From positions 1-52,881 of the forward strand of contig JAOARD010000068.1 in the NCBI GenBank assembly GCA_025210735.1: 52,881 nucleotides of DNA, read 5' to 3'. Positions 39,001 to 47,171 of the stretch are shown in pieces. Numbering within the stretch: the stretch's first letter is position 1; every line of letters begins with the position of its first letter. The translations under genes were made by a program, and so were the position numbers. This DNA is from Bacteroidales bacterium. GTDB lineage: Bacteria; Bacteroidota; Bacteroidia; Bacteroidales; UBA6680. A model generated the notes under the pieces. The model made no database searches. It was not told the DNA's origin and was given only the letters and a program-made list of their open reading frames with translations.

Positions 39001-41232
39001 AAGTATGGTTGTAAATCGGTTAAACATATCAATCTGAATATTACTAATCTGGCAGATGTTACATATAAAGTAACTCATCCTGTTAATACTACAGGTAAAG
39101 GATCTGTAAAATTAGACACAGACTATACACATCTTACAATGAATGTAAGAGGAAAAACCAACAGTGTTGATAAAACATCTGTTGGAGTAGTCAGTGAACT
39201 TCCGGCAGGAGACTATATTGTTGATATATATGATAATAACTGCTTGACAAATAAAGTTACACATGAATTTGCTGTAATAGTACCAGAATCAGATCTGGCA
39301 CAGAGTAGCACTGTATCAAAACCAATATGTTACGGAACCAATACAGCAGAGATAACAGTTAATGTAAATGGAGGTACTGCACCATACCGTTATACAATTG
39401 ATGATATAAACTGGCAAACAGATAACAGATTCATCAATATATCATCTGGTAACTACAACTTAAAGGTAGAAGACTTCCTTGGTAATAAGATATCGGAGAG
39501 TATAACCGTGGCAGAGCCGCAACAACTTGAATTTAATGTAGAGAGTATAGTTCCGGTGAGCTGTTATAAAGGTTCCGATGGTGTGATAAACCTTGGAGGT
39601 GTTCAGGGTGTAGCTCCTGTATGGTTCTCTGATGATAAAATTAACCGCGCTGCAAAGGCATCTGATCTGCTTACTGATCTTACAAAAGGGGATTATAATG
39701 TAATTGCACGCGACAGAAACAATTGTATTAAGGAGTTATCGGTATCGGTAACAGAGCCTGATACCATGAAACTTATATTTGATGCAATAGAGCACCCTAC
39801 CTGTACGCAGAATAACGGATCGGTTATAGCTACAGCAACCGGAGGTTCGGGGAATTACAGGTTTGAGTGGAAAGATGGAGCTGTGACAACTGCCGAAAAC
39901 AGTAACCTTGCTCCGGGTAAGTATAAAGTAAAGGTTGTTGATAAAAACAACTGTGTAACGGAAGATGAGATAGAGATGGTTGACAGACCTGCTCCGGTTA
40001 TATCAAAGATTGATGTTAAAGATGCGTTGTGCTGGAATAGCTCCGACGGATCAGTTACAATTGAGACAACAGGTGGTACAGGTACAATAGATGTTAACTG
40101 GAACGACTCTGAAAATCAGAACGGTTATACAGCAAAATCTTTAATAAAGGGTGAGTATAAGGTTACAGTAACAGATGATAATAACTGTATAACAACAAAA
40201 GACATTACAGTTAATGCACCATCGGAGGTTACCGCTGCTATATCGGCACAAAATGATCCGTTATGTTTCGGTAATAACGATGGAACAATTACAGTGAATG
40301 CTAATGGAGGTACAGGAAATCTTGCCTACTCAATAAATGGAGCCAGTGCTACAAATAAATTATTTGGTAGTCTTGCTGCAGGAGATTATACGGTAACTGT
40401 TACAGACGATAACGGATGCGAACGTCAGGTTACAACAACACTAAACAATCCGCCAAAGATTGATATTGAGTTAAAAGATACAATGTATCTGTGTAATAAC
40501 GAGGTAATAAAGCTTGATGCCGGACACCCTGATAAACAGCATAACTGGGCATCGACTGATGCTGGTATATTTACCTCTGCACAGAAGATAGATATTAACA
40601 AAGCAGGAAAATACAAACTTACTGTTACCGATAATATTGGCTGTGTTGCAAAAGACTCTGTTCAGGTAATTAGCAGGAATACCGATATAGATGCAAACTT
40701 TATTCTTGCATCAAAAGCATATGTAAGCGATACAATTGTATTTATTGAGATATCGTGGCCAGTACCGGATTCTGTTAAGTGGCATCTGCCTGCAGAACTG
40801 CCTGTAATTAAAAAGGTAGGAGATTATGAGGTTCATGTAAAAGCTACTGCCGAGGGAAGTTATTATGCAGGAGTTACAACATATAATGAGGGTTGTTACA
40901 AGTTCTATAGCAGATCTGTAGATATTGAACCTTTGGAAAATAAGCCACCGCAGGTACCTACAGAGAGCCGGAATGAGGTTATCTCATCATCAATGGTGTA
41001 TCCTAACCCTAATAACGGACAGTTTAGTGTAGATATAACACTTACAGAGAGGGTACCAATTCAGGTATCGTTGGTTGATATATCCGGTAAGAGATACTTT
41101 ACTGTAAATAATAGCGGGCAACTACACTATGTGATTAGTAACAGTAATGTAACGTTGAAATCAGGAATATATCTGCTACAGATTAAAGCCGGAAATCAGG
41201 TTATAGTCAAGAAAGTGATTGTACAGAAATAA
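33043..41232 (+). CDS. Giant SprB-repeat adhesin with type A T9SS sorting domain
   Basis: 2729 residues. Signal peptide MRKIFIILFIFIVSQEIMSQ. From about residue 640 to 2450 there are at least fifteen SprB-type repeats of roughly 90-130 residues. Each begins with Cys-x-Gly-x-x-x-Gly and then GG...Y.Y.W/I and VTD.NGC (for example SCFGIKDGLIKIEAKGG and LCFGNNDGTITVNANGG). The last ~80 residues (from MVYPNPNNGQFSVDI, residue 2651, to VKKVIVQK) form a type A T9SS C-terminal domain. The protein is therefore exported by T9SS and anchored on the surface, like the SprB adhesin of gliding Flavobacteria; motility is not shown. It is the last gene of the operon. Confidence 0.9.
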   Translation: MRKIFIILFIFIVSQEIMSQSKYRYFPRGHAMVEDRFNNNNGLGLNNGNEPGGAAPNIPNFGNTRLKDLTGLLTEINLQGGPTYKDVGMPEFIDYNGYVASILFGFSKKEACPINTDCLFQGGACVLPIPPENQIKYGQQIDHHEGGSNIYSLHCVILKRPDGITIVEEGTSTVSDKFTEGDVISLSIPGRDRYTNDVYFKYFYSTNEDATNSVDISDPQKFVIPSDKGKTIYLFAQPIKTNGFTLMIGPRVAVPIQIFEKANVTLLPSSDISDNNGAGKLVIADSEFIKCSGVKFNSLDFIINNADNRIDKYVIHINRNILSQPISSKEFKGWSGNVFTGNITLAGEDRNGGSYVYRVEGYVGNKIVTTKSKIFTLNNYTPLYIVTTLNKNCPGIKAGEAKVILSANNPSISSWKTITNSNYTNGSEVIGLTLGTPSTVWVKDNNGCESQISVIPDTQPIPNFELKSGGSTISSNSTGVSEIKTCEGNSVVYQLNGNWEFTQGNKEMSRVYSTSGKESITSVYNTVIGGTCAISKEINVNVPVPATLSVSDKLCPDSKLEINVSEANIINAGNFVSGSGIIDFNSGIYATKPGTFKARYNHDGCNFETNSITIDEHPQISGNLHTDKLVFCSSDSEKDIQFVGGKPDYNYSWNVTGSGNSTVSTVPYSFAEATINLTVTDNNNCTKNFSSVIDRRTDLTDANLTYTSKEICRNLGSADVELQLKDLPYTGLKLYFGADDTNPVTISGNAGTVSNSFAVNANSTVLVKDDYCTLYQKSDVFVTHYDEFKLSVPTIVNPECSTSGNVGSVAVDVIGGSGNFVSELVDKFNNSLSPANVNMAAGRNTIFNNLADGRYKIKVTDNTCGNNLYSDAAQIAHPIKATYAIDKFDVKCFGNSTGAVTITPDNGDSRAFQYQLKAVDDLGNESTVASDNQAKNIIQLDRLVAGNYKVITEMKVCNETPVTANITIQQPVKRLTAVASEISKSTCKAVEDGAVKLNLTGGTLPYSVDMEIFREGNSMKKYAQIDFTTEGDNALQNKFAGDYSLKVTDNNGCILTDNFTLGSKPEIDFSLTGTNLKCNNDNTGSLTIQNVVNGAASDVGYNYTIDNGSQKQIKSGETKDHLDLSAKAYSVMISDSKGCSATRSVTITEPESLAVTSVVTHISKNGQTDASISPSVTGGTTPYNYNWTKESFNSSDEIAINLSKGEYTLNITDKNECKLTDSYTVIEPEPVTAKTSDIIKVRCNGERNGTIDFTPIGGWYLSATGDVQGFGYSLSTKSGTTVFAKTDPDAAENTFTPQYDGNTINVKSSANGSNIRVEQLPAGNYILTVYDNMSSQDFNIEVQQPEQMTLSGTVTNTVKCYGDKNGTVTLNAAGGNGGYLYSINDNTIAGGVHNNLEAGNYKYKVTDSKNCVAELKQSVNQPKRLSSSVTKRFYGNYNISKHGSTDLLSVNVKGGVAPYTVTGIGDDVNMPDATTPCQFNNLSANSYNLNVADANNCQLKSAINVELKQPEPIDIKLSYTNTRCVGGNAGTIDARVTGGVPIGYKWTVKDSEGNTVLVKDGDALNADRIKKEDLVAGLYVVSVENSFGDKISKKVTISDPEPIDITMASKIINCKDSDKTLMIPRVTGGSGQYNYEWLDSDGNTLANREVFSVSAGGEYSLKVTDRESCINRLTDQEEFTTKSFTVADPSAELDFTTSVTDPTPGNNRYVVTVDATGGYGDYTYSNDNIRFTDLNTFNFSEGGDYKLYLKDQAGCVIEKELRLNSFEPYHIKILTSDNPSCFGIKDGLIKIEAKGGKEPYRYNLTSQSGTISTSSTGVFNNLSSGLYSLYAIDADGVRTESQLTELSSPEQLQIVDKQITYPSCGESNGIIEVGLTDHTENIVYNWQTPDGAVSGSVQNNLKGGLYKVTASVSGCTVSKEYNLSETGAPVIEVNTVSPDICNSSNGAVDITVTTPVDSYTTLWSNGATTEDIDNVNNGDYTVTVTDKYGCKSVKHINLNITNLADVTYKVTHPVNTTGKGSVKLDTDYTHLTMNVRGKTNSVDKTSVGVVSELPAGDYIVDIYDNNCLTNKVTHEFAVIVPESDLAQSSTVSKPICYGTNTAEITVNVNGGTAPYRYTIDDINWQTDNRFINISSGNYNLKVEDFLGNKISESITVAEPQQLEFNVESIVPVSCYKGSDGVINLGGVQGVAPVWFSDDKINRAAKASDLLTDLTKGDYNVIARDRNNCIKELSVSVTEPDTMKLIFDAIEHPTCTQNNGSVIATATGGSGNYRFEWKDGAVTTAENSNLAPGKYKVKVVDKNNCVTEDEIEMVDRPAPVISKIDVKDALCWNSSDGSVTIETTGGTGTIDVNWNDSENQNGYTAKSLIKGEYKVTVTDDNNCITTKDITVNAPSEVTAAISAQNDPLCFGNNDGTITVNANGGTGNLAYSINGASATNKLFGSLAAGDYTVTVTDDNGCERQVTTTLNNPPKIDIELKDTMYLCNNEVIKLDAGHPDKQHNWASTDAGIFTSAQKIDINKAGKYKLTVTDNIGCVAKDSVQVISRNTDIDANFILASKAYVSDTIVFIEISWPVPDSVKWHLPAELPVIKKVGDYEVHVKATAEGSYYAGVTTYNEGCYKFYSRSVDIEPLENKPPQVPTESRNEVISSSMVYPNPNNGQFSVDITLTERVPIQVSLVDISGKRYFTVNNSGQLHYVISNSNVTLKSGIYLLQIKAGNQVIVKKVIVQK

Positions 41233-41236
41233 TATT

Positions 41237-41283
41237 TTATAAGAGATTGTCAGGCAATATATACCCTTGACAATCTCTTATAA
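41237..41283 (+). terminator. Terminator hairpin of the surface operon
   Basis: Perfect 16-bp stem TTATAAGAGATTGTCA / TGACAATCTCTTATAA with a 15-base loop, 5 bases after the stop codon. There is no long T run after it, but the position and strength make termination likely. It separates the adhesin operon from the toxin gene. Confidence 0.75.
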
Positions 41284-41370
41284 ATAAGCGGAAGAGCAGT
41301 ACCTTTTTGTTTACAGATACAATTAAAATGTAACAAAGAGTACCGGATGGAGAAGATTATAGTTAGAAAC

Positions 41371-41400
41371 AACAACAGACAACAACAGACAACAACAGAC
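41371..41400 (+). repeat. Three tandem copies of AACAACAGAC just before the toxin gene start
   Basis: Three exact 10-bp units, preceded by AAC and followed by AACAC and the ATG at 41407. The unit length is not a multiple of three, so a change of copy number would alter the spacing or, if translation began at the ATG at 41347, the frame. Confidence 0.9.
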
Positions 41401-41406
41401 AACACA

Positions 41407-44400
41407 ATGCGTAAAGCACTCTATGTAATACTTACGGCTCTGCTGTTAGTACACAATATAACAGGAACAAAAGCACAAGGTTACCCTGTTCAGGCAACAC
41501 TAAATATAGGATTACCACACTCGCCACTATTAGAGGATTACTACAGTGGTGCCAATCCGCTGTTTAACCTGAATGTACTGTACAAAGACTTTAACAGTAC
41601 ACGCCCGTTGCCAGTGCGTATTAACTTTACCATAGAGAGCAATAACGGATTTAAACTAACAACAAATCCATCATTCACGCCACAACCTCTGTATATTAAC
41701 GGAGGCGAGAACTACCGCATAGAGGATTCTGAACTATCGCAATACTTCCGAAACAGTGCACTGCTTATAACAGGCAGTGGCAGCAACAACTTTGCAAGCC
41801 AGCGCAGGTTGCCCGAAGGATTCTACCGCATTACACTGCGTGTGCATGAATACCACAGAAACATACCAATATCAAACGTAGCAATAGCCGTTGTATGGAT
41901 AAAAGATAACGACCCTCCACAATGGGTAATGCCACAGAACAACACAACAATAAAGGCACGTTTTCCGCAGAATATAAGCTTTAGCTGGATGAAACGACAT
42001 ATACCACCGCCTGTAGGCAGATCGGAGGTTGTATACCGCTTTGAACTGTTTGAGATGAACAACCCATCGGTTACCCCTGAGGTTGTAGTACGTAGTCAAC
42101 GCCCACTGTACAGCGAGGATGTTGATAACACAACACTCATATACAGTGCCGATAAACCAATGCTTACCCCCGGAAAGAGTTATGTATGCCGTATACAGGC
42201 AAAAGATGAACTTAACTATCTGCGCTTTAAGAACAGCGGATACAGCACTCCACTTAAATTTACATTTGGTAAGGAGTGCCGCAAGCCGTACAATATTCAG
42301 ATACAGGAACCAACCAGAAGCGGTGTAACAGTTGATTGGCAGACCGACTATTTTGGCGACCCAACCGAACTAAGGATACGCGAGACAGGAGCCAACCAGA
42401 GCGAATGGTATGGCTACAAAAGCAGCAATCAGACAGTAAACGTACATCAACTATATGCAGGCAGAGATTATGAGATACAACTACGTAATGTATGCGATCA
42501 GGATCTATACAGCGAATGGACACAACCGCAGGCACTAAGAACACAGAGCCCTGAAACAACAACCAATAACCAACGCAACTGTACCGGAAAAGAGATATCG
42601 GTTGATATAATCGATCCTACACCACTTGCTGTGTTAGAGGTTGGCGATATAATAACCGTAAACGGCTTTCCGGTAACGATAACCTCAGTAGAGGGCTCAA
42701 ACGGTCTGTTTTCAGGAACGGGTGATATGTTTGTACCGTTTACAGGCGGTAAGATACAGAGCGTATTCAGCAACATTACAGTAACCAACAGCATGCAGGT
42801 ATCTGCCGGACAGGTGCGTGCAGTGCGTGGACCAAAGGTTACATTCACCAATCAGGGATCAGACAACGACAACGCTGATGATACTGACGATGACAGCGAT
42901 AAATTTACAGTAACAGGCGATACGCTTACCCTGACCAACGGTGGAGGAGTAGACTCGTTATACCTTAATGGCGATGGCGATGTTATAATTATAGATACGC
43001 ATGGCGATACAATAAATACAGGCAAAAAAGATATTACCATTGTAGATAACACAGGAGGAACAGGTGATACCAACTCCGATACCACCGATACCTATGTTGT
43101 ACAGGGCGGAACAATAACCAAAACAAGCGGACCGGCATCTACCGGAACAGGAGGCTCATCCGGTTCAGCATCGCAGAGTGTAAACGATAGTAATATAAAA
43201 CTGCGGTTTATATCACCAATTGATGATGGTTCAGAAGGTTTTGACAGACCACAGCATCAGGTAATGATATCCGGTGGAGCATACAACAGCAGGCAGTATG
43301 ATGGTAATAACTACTATGTGCCATGGCGATCTGTAGAGTCAGGCAAGAGTGCATTTATAGTTGCAGAGCTTAAGATAGAGAACGATACGCTTAAAACAGA
43401 GCATATAACATTTACAAACGATGCAGGGGTAAAACTGCAAGTACAACCAGCAACAGGACCAGACAAAAAGGCTACCTATGTTAAGGTACTTATAAACGGA
43501 ACAAGCCATGAGGAGGTACAGAGGGTAACAGCCGGATATACCATTAAAAATGATAAAGGCGAGAGCGAGAACCGTGAACTTGCATGGATAGATATAATAT
43601 CATACAATAGCGAACCTGTAGACCTTGTAATAGCAACCGCCAATGGTCAGAAACCAACTGTACCATTGAGTAGGTTAGAGCAGGAGCTTAACCGAATATA
43701 CGGACAGAGTGTAATACGATTCCGTCTGTCGCAGATAGACCTAGGCAATACAGATTTTGATAAGAATGGCGATAATCTTGTAGATGCCGGAAGCACAGGC
43801 ATGTTAAGCAACTACACAGCAGAGACACGAGCTATAAAACGAGCTGTACGTCGTCATCAGGCATACGATAAAAAGGCATTCTATATAGTAATGGCGCCAG
43901 AAGCATCAGAGGGAGCCATGTTAAAAGGACGCTGGGCACTGAAAACACAGGTAGGATTTGTCTTTAACCCAAAAGGCATGTCCGATGAACAGTTTATACA
44001 CACAGTAGCGCATGAGAGTGGACACGGAATATTCCGTTTATGGCACACCTTCAGCAGCAAGAACAACTACCAGCTAACCAAAGGAGCCACAACCAACCTT
44101 ATGGACTACAGCACCAAACCAAACGCAACAGACCTGTTCAAATACCAATGGGACTACTGCCACAACCCCGAAAACATGACCGGACTGTTCCAGGACGATG
44201 AAGAGGGGGAGTTTGAGGCATATGAGTATTTAGCAGGTAAGAATGTTGTTTCAGGTAGTTTCAAAGAAGCAATAGGCCTATCAGCTTCAAACCATCTATC
44301 CTTTGTGAGCAGTGCTGGTTGGGTAATTACAATACCTTCTAATGCTGTTGATATTACTTTTAATGATAATGGAACATTAATGGGCTTTACAATTACTGAG

Positions 44401-47169
44401 GATGGAAAACAAGAAAGATATGTAGGTTCGCAATATACAAAAGGTAAAGATAATGGGAAATTTGCAGGCTTTCTTAAAGAATTTGGAAGTTCCGAAGACC
44501 ATCATGTAAAGGTTTATAAGGATAGTATTTCTAAATGTTTAGAAGGAGCTAGTACGAATGTCTATTTGGGAATTATAAATATCGGTAATAGTGATGCACA
44601 TTGCAAGATATATCTTTTTGAAGGAGAATATCCATTAACTGATGTAAGAGGAAACTATAATACAGGAGGGAATAAGCAACCTAAAGTTAATGCTGAAACA
44701 ATAAAAGATAAGCTTCTTTATACTTACATTGACAATAAAGTTTTAGTTCCTGCATATGGAAATAAGATTAAATATCTTACATCTGTAGAATCTGAACATG
44801 CTTGCAATAACTGTGAGAAAGGGAAAATATTTTATGAAGAATATGAATCAACGGCAATAGATGAAGAAAATAAATACTTTCTAACAAAAATTTCTCAATT
44901 AATTTGTGACAACGAGAATGAAATTATTAGTTATGAGATGCTAAAACAGCAAATTAACTGGGACTATCAGAGATTAATTAAAAATAGTATTTGGTATAGC
45001 AATAAAATATCTTTTAAAGTAGCTCGGAATACTTTTTGGAAAAGAGCAGATGCTTGGAAATTGTATTTTCAAGCATTAGAGAAAACAAAAGGTAAAATAC
45101 AGTATTATAATGAGAGGTTAAACTCTAATATATCAGAGGATGATTTTAGGATTGCGGTATATTATTTGAATGCAGAATTTCTTGCAACTTTAACATTGGA
45201 TGAGAGAGTAGAATTACTGCAAATTATTTTTAAAAATAATGTATTTATAAATGAAAATTGGTTTAATTCTGGAACTAGTGATGTCTCTCTAATAACAAAG
45301 ATAGTAAGCACATTAGATAGTCAAGATTTAAGTAAGTTATTAACTAAACTTATTGACAAAGAAAAAGAATTTGAGAATCAAGATAGAGATGTGCTTTTTG
45401 AGGTAATAAGTGGAGTAAGTGAAGTAACTCTTAAAGATGTTAGTCTTGAATTAAAACTTGAATCATTACAGAACTTACTAGGAGGTAGTTTGGTTAACCT
45501 ATTTGGAGCTACAAATTATCAAACTGTTATTACAAAAATTATTGGAAGTATAAAAGATGAGAATGCGTCTAAATTTTTTGGAGAACTAAAGTCTACCTCC
45601 AGATATCTCGTTGATGATAAACCATTACTGAACTCATTGAGAAACAAATTGAGAGATTTCTTAAATTCTCAAGATTCATATACAGAATTCTTTAAGCAGA
45701 TAAAGAGGCTTAGTGATGCAAGATACATTAAGGAAAAAGGAAATTTCAAAATAACAAAGGCTATTGTTTGGGATGTAAAGAATGTTGATGCAGTTTTGAT
45801 TTCTTATGTTAGAAACAATAATGATTTTGATTTTAATTATGATGAAGGTAACAATACAGTAAGTATTTCCACATGTGTTAAGAAAGAAAGAATACTTAAT
45901 GATATTGCAATGTCTTATACAGAAGAGTGTATTAAAACAGAGTATATTTTATTAGAAAATACAGATCCTTTTGAATTAATTGGCATTACAATAATAAACG
46001 ATATATCGCCTTTTTCTGGTGGTTGCAATAATGGTCAGGGTGGTTATGGCTATTGCGGCGAGATGTTTTATATACCAGCTATTTTTGTTGAATACCTAGA
46101 GCAAAATGTAAAAACTCAAAGGTGGAAAAACTTAGGCTGGAATACTTTTAATGTTGTAATAACTGCTGCAACTCTTGGAGAAGGAGCTGCTGCTATTACG
46201 GCAATAAGAACAGCTCAAGCAGGTACGAAAGTTGCTGTTGCTGCTAAACATGCATATACATTATTAGATTTGACATATACTGTTACTAATATTACATTAG
46301 ATGCAACAGGAGTTGAAAAGAACTCTGCATGGAATGCCGTTGGCTATTTGTTTGCAGCTAAAACAAGCTATGACCTTATAAGTAAGAGTGGGGTTAAAGG
46401 GCTTAGTTACTTAAAAAAAGCATCTCCTTCAGATAGGAGGCGAATAATTAATAAGCTTGGTCTTAAAAAGAACGGAAAGAAATTGACAGAAGCTGAATTA
46501 GAAGAATACATAAAACATGCAGAGGCAGAAGTTATCAGAAACCCGCAGTCTAACTTAGCCAAGAAATTCAAATTAGAGTTAAAATCCCTTGAAAATGCAG
46601 GTTGTGTTTCAACATTGAACAAAGTAGACAATATTATCGATGATGTTGGAAATAATGCACTCAAAGAGGATGGTGTTCTTGATGAATTGGTAAAAACAAA
46701 CAATGTAATATCAGATGTAAACAAGAAGTTTTGGGCAAATCATGAAGCTAATGTAACAAAACATCTTAGAGAAACATATGGTAATACTAATGTAGGTAGG
46801 CAAATTACAATAGATATAACGCTAAAAAAAGGTAATACTATAACCTGTCGTGTTGATAATCTCGTTAAGGAAGGAAATACTTATAGAATAATTGATGCGA
46901 AATGTAGTACCAATAAACAGTTACATATTAAAACGGCAGAAGAATTAGCTTTCAATTGGTCGACAAAAAATCAGGAAATTTTTTATAATGCTCTGAAGAA
47001 AGGGGAAATAAAGAGTGTTAAACCTAGAGGTAAAAATGCTCAAAACTTATTTAGAGTTGATAGTAATAGTCAATTAAAAGAAATTATTATATCTAATCAC
47101 GTAGACTTTTTCGTTAATGATATAGCGGTAGAAGGTTATAGCATTTATAAAAAAACAATGGAGTTTTAG
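41407..47169 (+). CDS. Sec-exported polymorphic toxin: FN3, metzincin-like protease, PD-(D/E)XK nuclease tip
   Basis: 1920 residues from the ATG at 41407, chosen because it gives a clean signal peptide (MRKALYVILTALLLVHNITG, then TKAQ); an in-frame ATG at 41347 would put 20 odd residues before it. The N-terminal ~290 residues resemble the TANFOR-type region of Bacteroidota surface proteins. An FN3 domain spans about 289-376 and an Asp/Thr/Gly-rich linker about 485-590. D783 starts an EF-hand-like loop (DFDKNGDNLVD). The protease motif is H869ESGH873 with H880 and a Met-turn-like MDY at 899-901. After residue 935 the sequence is AT-rich: a beta region, helices, a hydrophobic stretch (about 1579-1660), and a nuclease-like end with D1817 and D1830-A-K1832. 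There is no T9SS tail. An immunity gene follows after 2 bases. Confidence 0.75.
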   Translation: MRKALYVILTALLLVHNITGTKAQGYPVQATLNIGLPHSPLLEDYYSGANPLFNLNVLYKDFNSTRPLPVRINFTIESNNGFKLTTNPSFTPQPLYINGGENYRIEDSELSQYFRNSALLITGSGSNNFASQRRLPEGFYRITLRVHEYHRNIPISNVAIAVVWIKDNDPPQWVMPQNNTTIKARFPQNISFSWMKRHIPPPVGRSEVVYRFELFEMNNPSVTPEVVVRSQRPLYSEDVDNTTLIYSADKPMLTPGKSYVCRIQAKDELNYLRFKNSGYSTPLKFTFGKECRKPYNIQIQEPTRSGVTVDWQTDYFGDPTELRIRETGANQSEWYGYKSSNQTVNVHQLYAGRDYEIQLRNVCDQDLYSEWTQPQALRTQSPETTTNNQRNCTGKEISVDIIDPTPLAVLEVGDIITVNGFPVTITSVEGSNGLFSGTGDMFVPFTGGKIQSVFSNITVTNSMQVSAGQVRAVRGPKVTFTNQGSDNDNADDTDDDSDKFTVTGDTLTLTNGGGVDSLYLNGDGDVIIIDTHGDTINTGKKDITIVDNTGGTGDTNSDTTDTYVVQGGTITKTSGPASTGTGGSSGSASQSVNDSNIKLRFISPIDDGSEGFDRPQHQVMISGGAYNSRQYDGNNYYVPWRSVESGKSAFIVAELKIENDTLKTEHITFTNDAGVKLQVQPATGPDKKATYVKVLINGTSHEEVQRVTAGYTIKNDKGESENRELAWIDIISYNSEPVDLVIATANGQKPTVPLSRLEQELNRIYGQSVIRFRLSQIDLGNTDFDKNGDNLVDAGSTGMLSNYTAETRAIKRAVRRHQAYDKKAFYIVMAPEASEGAMLKGRWALKTQVGFVFNPKGMSDEQFIHTVAHESGHGIFRLWHTFSSKNNYQLTKGATTNLMDYSTKPNATDLFKYQWDYCHNPENMTGLFQDDEEGEFEAYEYLAGKNVVSGSFKEAIGLSASNHLSFVSSAGWVITIPSNAVDITFNDNGTLMGFTITEDGKQERYVGSQYTKGKDNGKFAGFLKEFGSSEDHHVKVYKDSISKCLEGASTNVYLGIINIGNSDAHCKIYLFEGEYPLTDVRGNYNTGGNKQPKVNAETIKDKLLYTYIDNKVLVPAYGNKIKYLTSVESEHACNNCEKGKIFYEEYESTAIDEENKYFLTKISQLICDNENEIISYEMLKQQINWDYQRLIKNSIWYSNKISFKVARNTFWKRADAWKLYFQALEKTKGKIQYYNERLNSNISEDDFRIAVYYLNAEFLATLTLDERVELLQIIFKNNVFINENWFNSGTSDVSLITKIVSTLDSQDLSKLLTKLIDKEKEFENQDRDVLFEVISGVSEVTLKDVSLELKLESLQNLLGGSLVNLFGATNYQTVITKIIGSIKDENASKFFGELKSTSRYLVDDKPLLNSLRNKLRDFLNSQDSYTEFFKQIKRLSDARYIKEKGNFKITKAIVWDVKNVDAVLISYVRNNNDFDFNYDEGNNTVSISTCVKKERILNDIAMSYTEECIKTEYILLENTDPFELIGITIINDISPFSGGCNNGQGGYGYCGEMFYIPAIFVEYLEQNVKTQRWKNLGWNTFNVVITAATLGEGAAAITAIRTAQAGTKVAVAAKHAYTLLDLTYTVTNITLDATGVEKNSAWNAVGYLFAAKTSYDLISKSGVKGLSYLKKASPSDRRRIINKLGLKKNGKKLTEAELEEYIKHAEAEVIRNPQSNLAKKFKLELKSLENAGCVSTLNKVDNIIDDVGNNALKEDGVLDELVKTNNVISDVNKKFWANHEANVTKHLRETYGNTNVGRQITIDITLKKGNTITCRVDNLVKEGNTYRIIDAKCSTNKQLHIKTAEELAFNWSTKNQEIFYNALKKGEIKSVKPRGKNAQNLFRVDSNSQLKEIIISNHVDFFVNDIAVEGYSIYKKTMEF
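43936..44211 (+). repeat. Long direct repeat, copy 1 (end of the protease domain)
   Basis: 276 bp nearly identical to 48651-48926; I count nine mismatches and no gaps. It covers the zinc motif, the MDY turn and the sequence GLFQDDEEGE. Identity stops abruptly on both sides. It is a natural site for homologous exchange of toxin tips. Confidence 0.95.
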
Positions 47170-47171
47170 GA

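Noticed and set aside
33043..41232. Regularly spaced repeats that might be a CRISPR array
   Set aside because: The periodicity is at the protein level (SprB repeats of about 90-130 residues); DNA copies are diverged and there are no constant short repeats with unique spacers, nor cas genes.
41347..41406. ATG at 41347 as the toxin start
   Set aside because: It would place 20 Gln/Asn/Thr-rich residues ahead of a perfect signal peptide, which would hinder export; the ATG at 41407 fits better.
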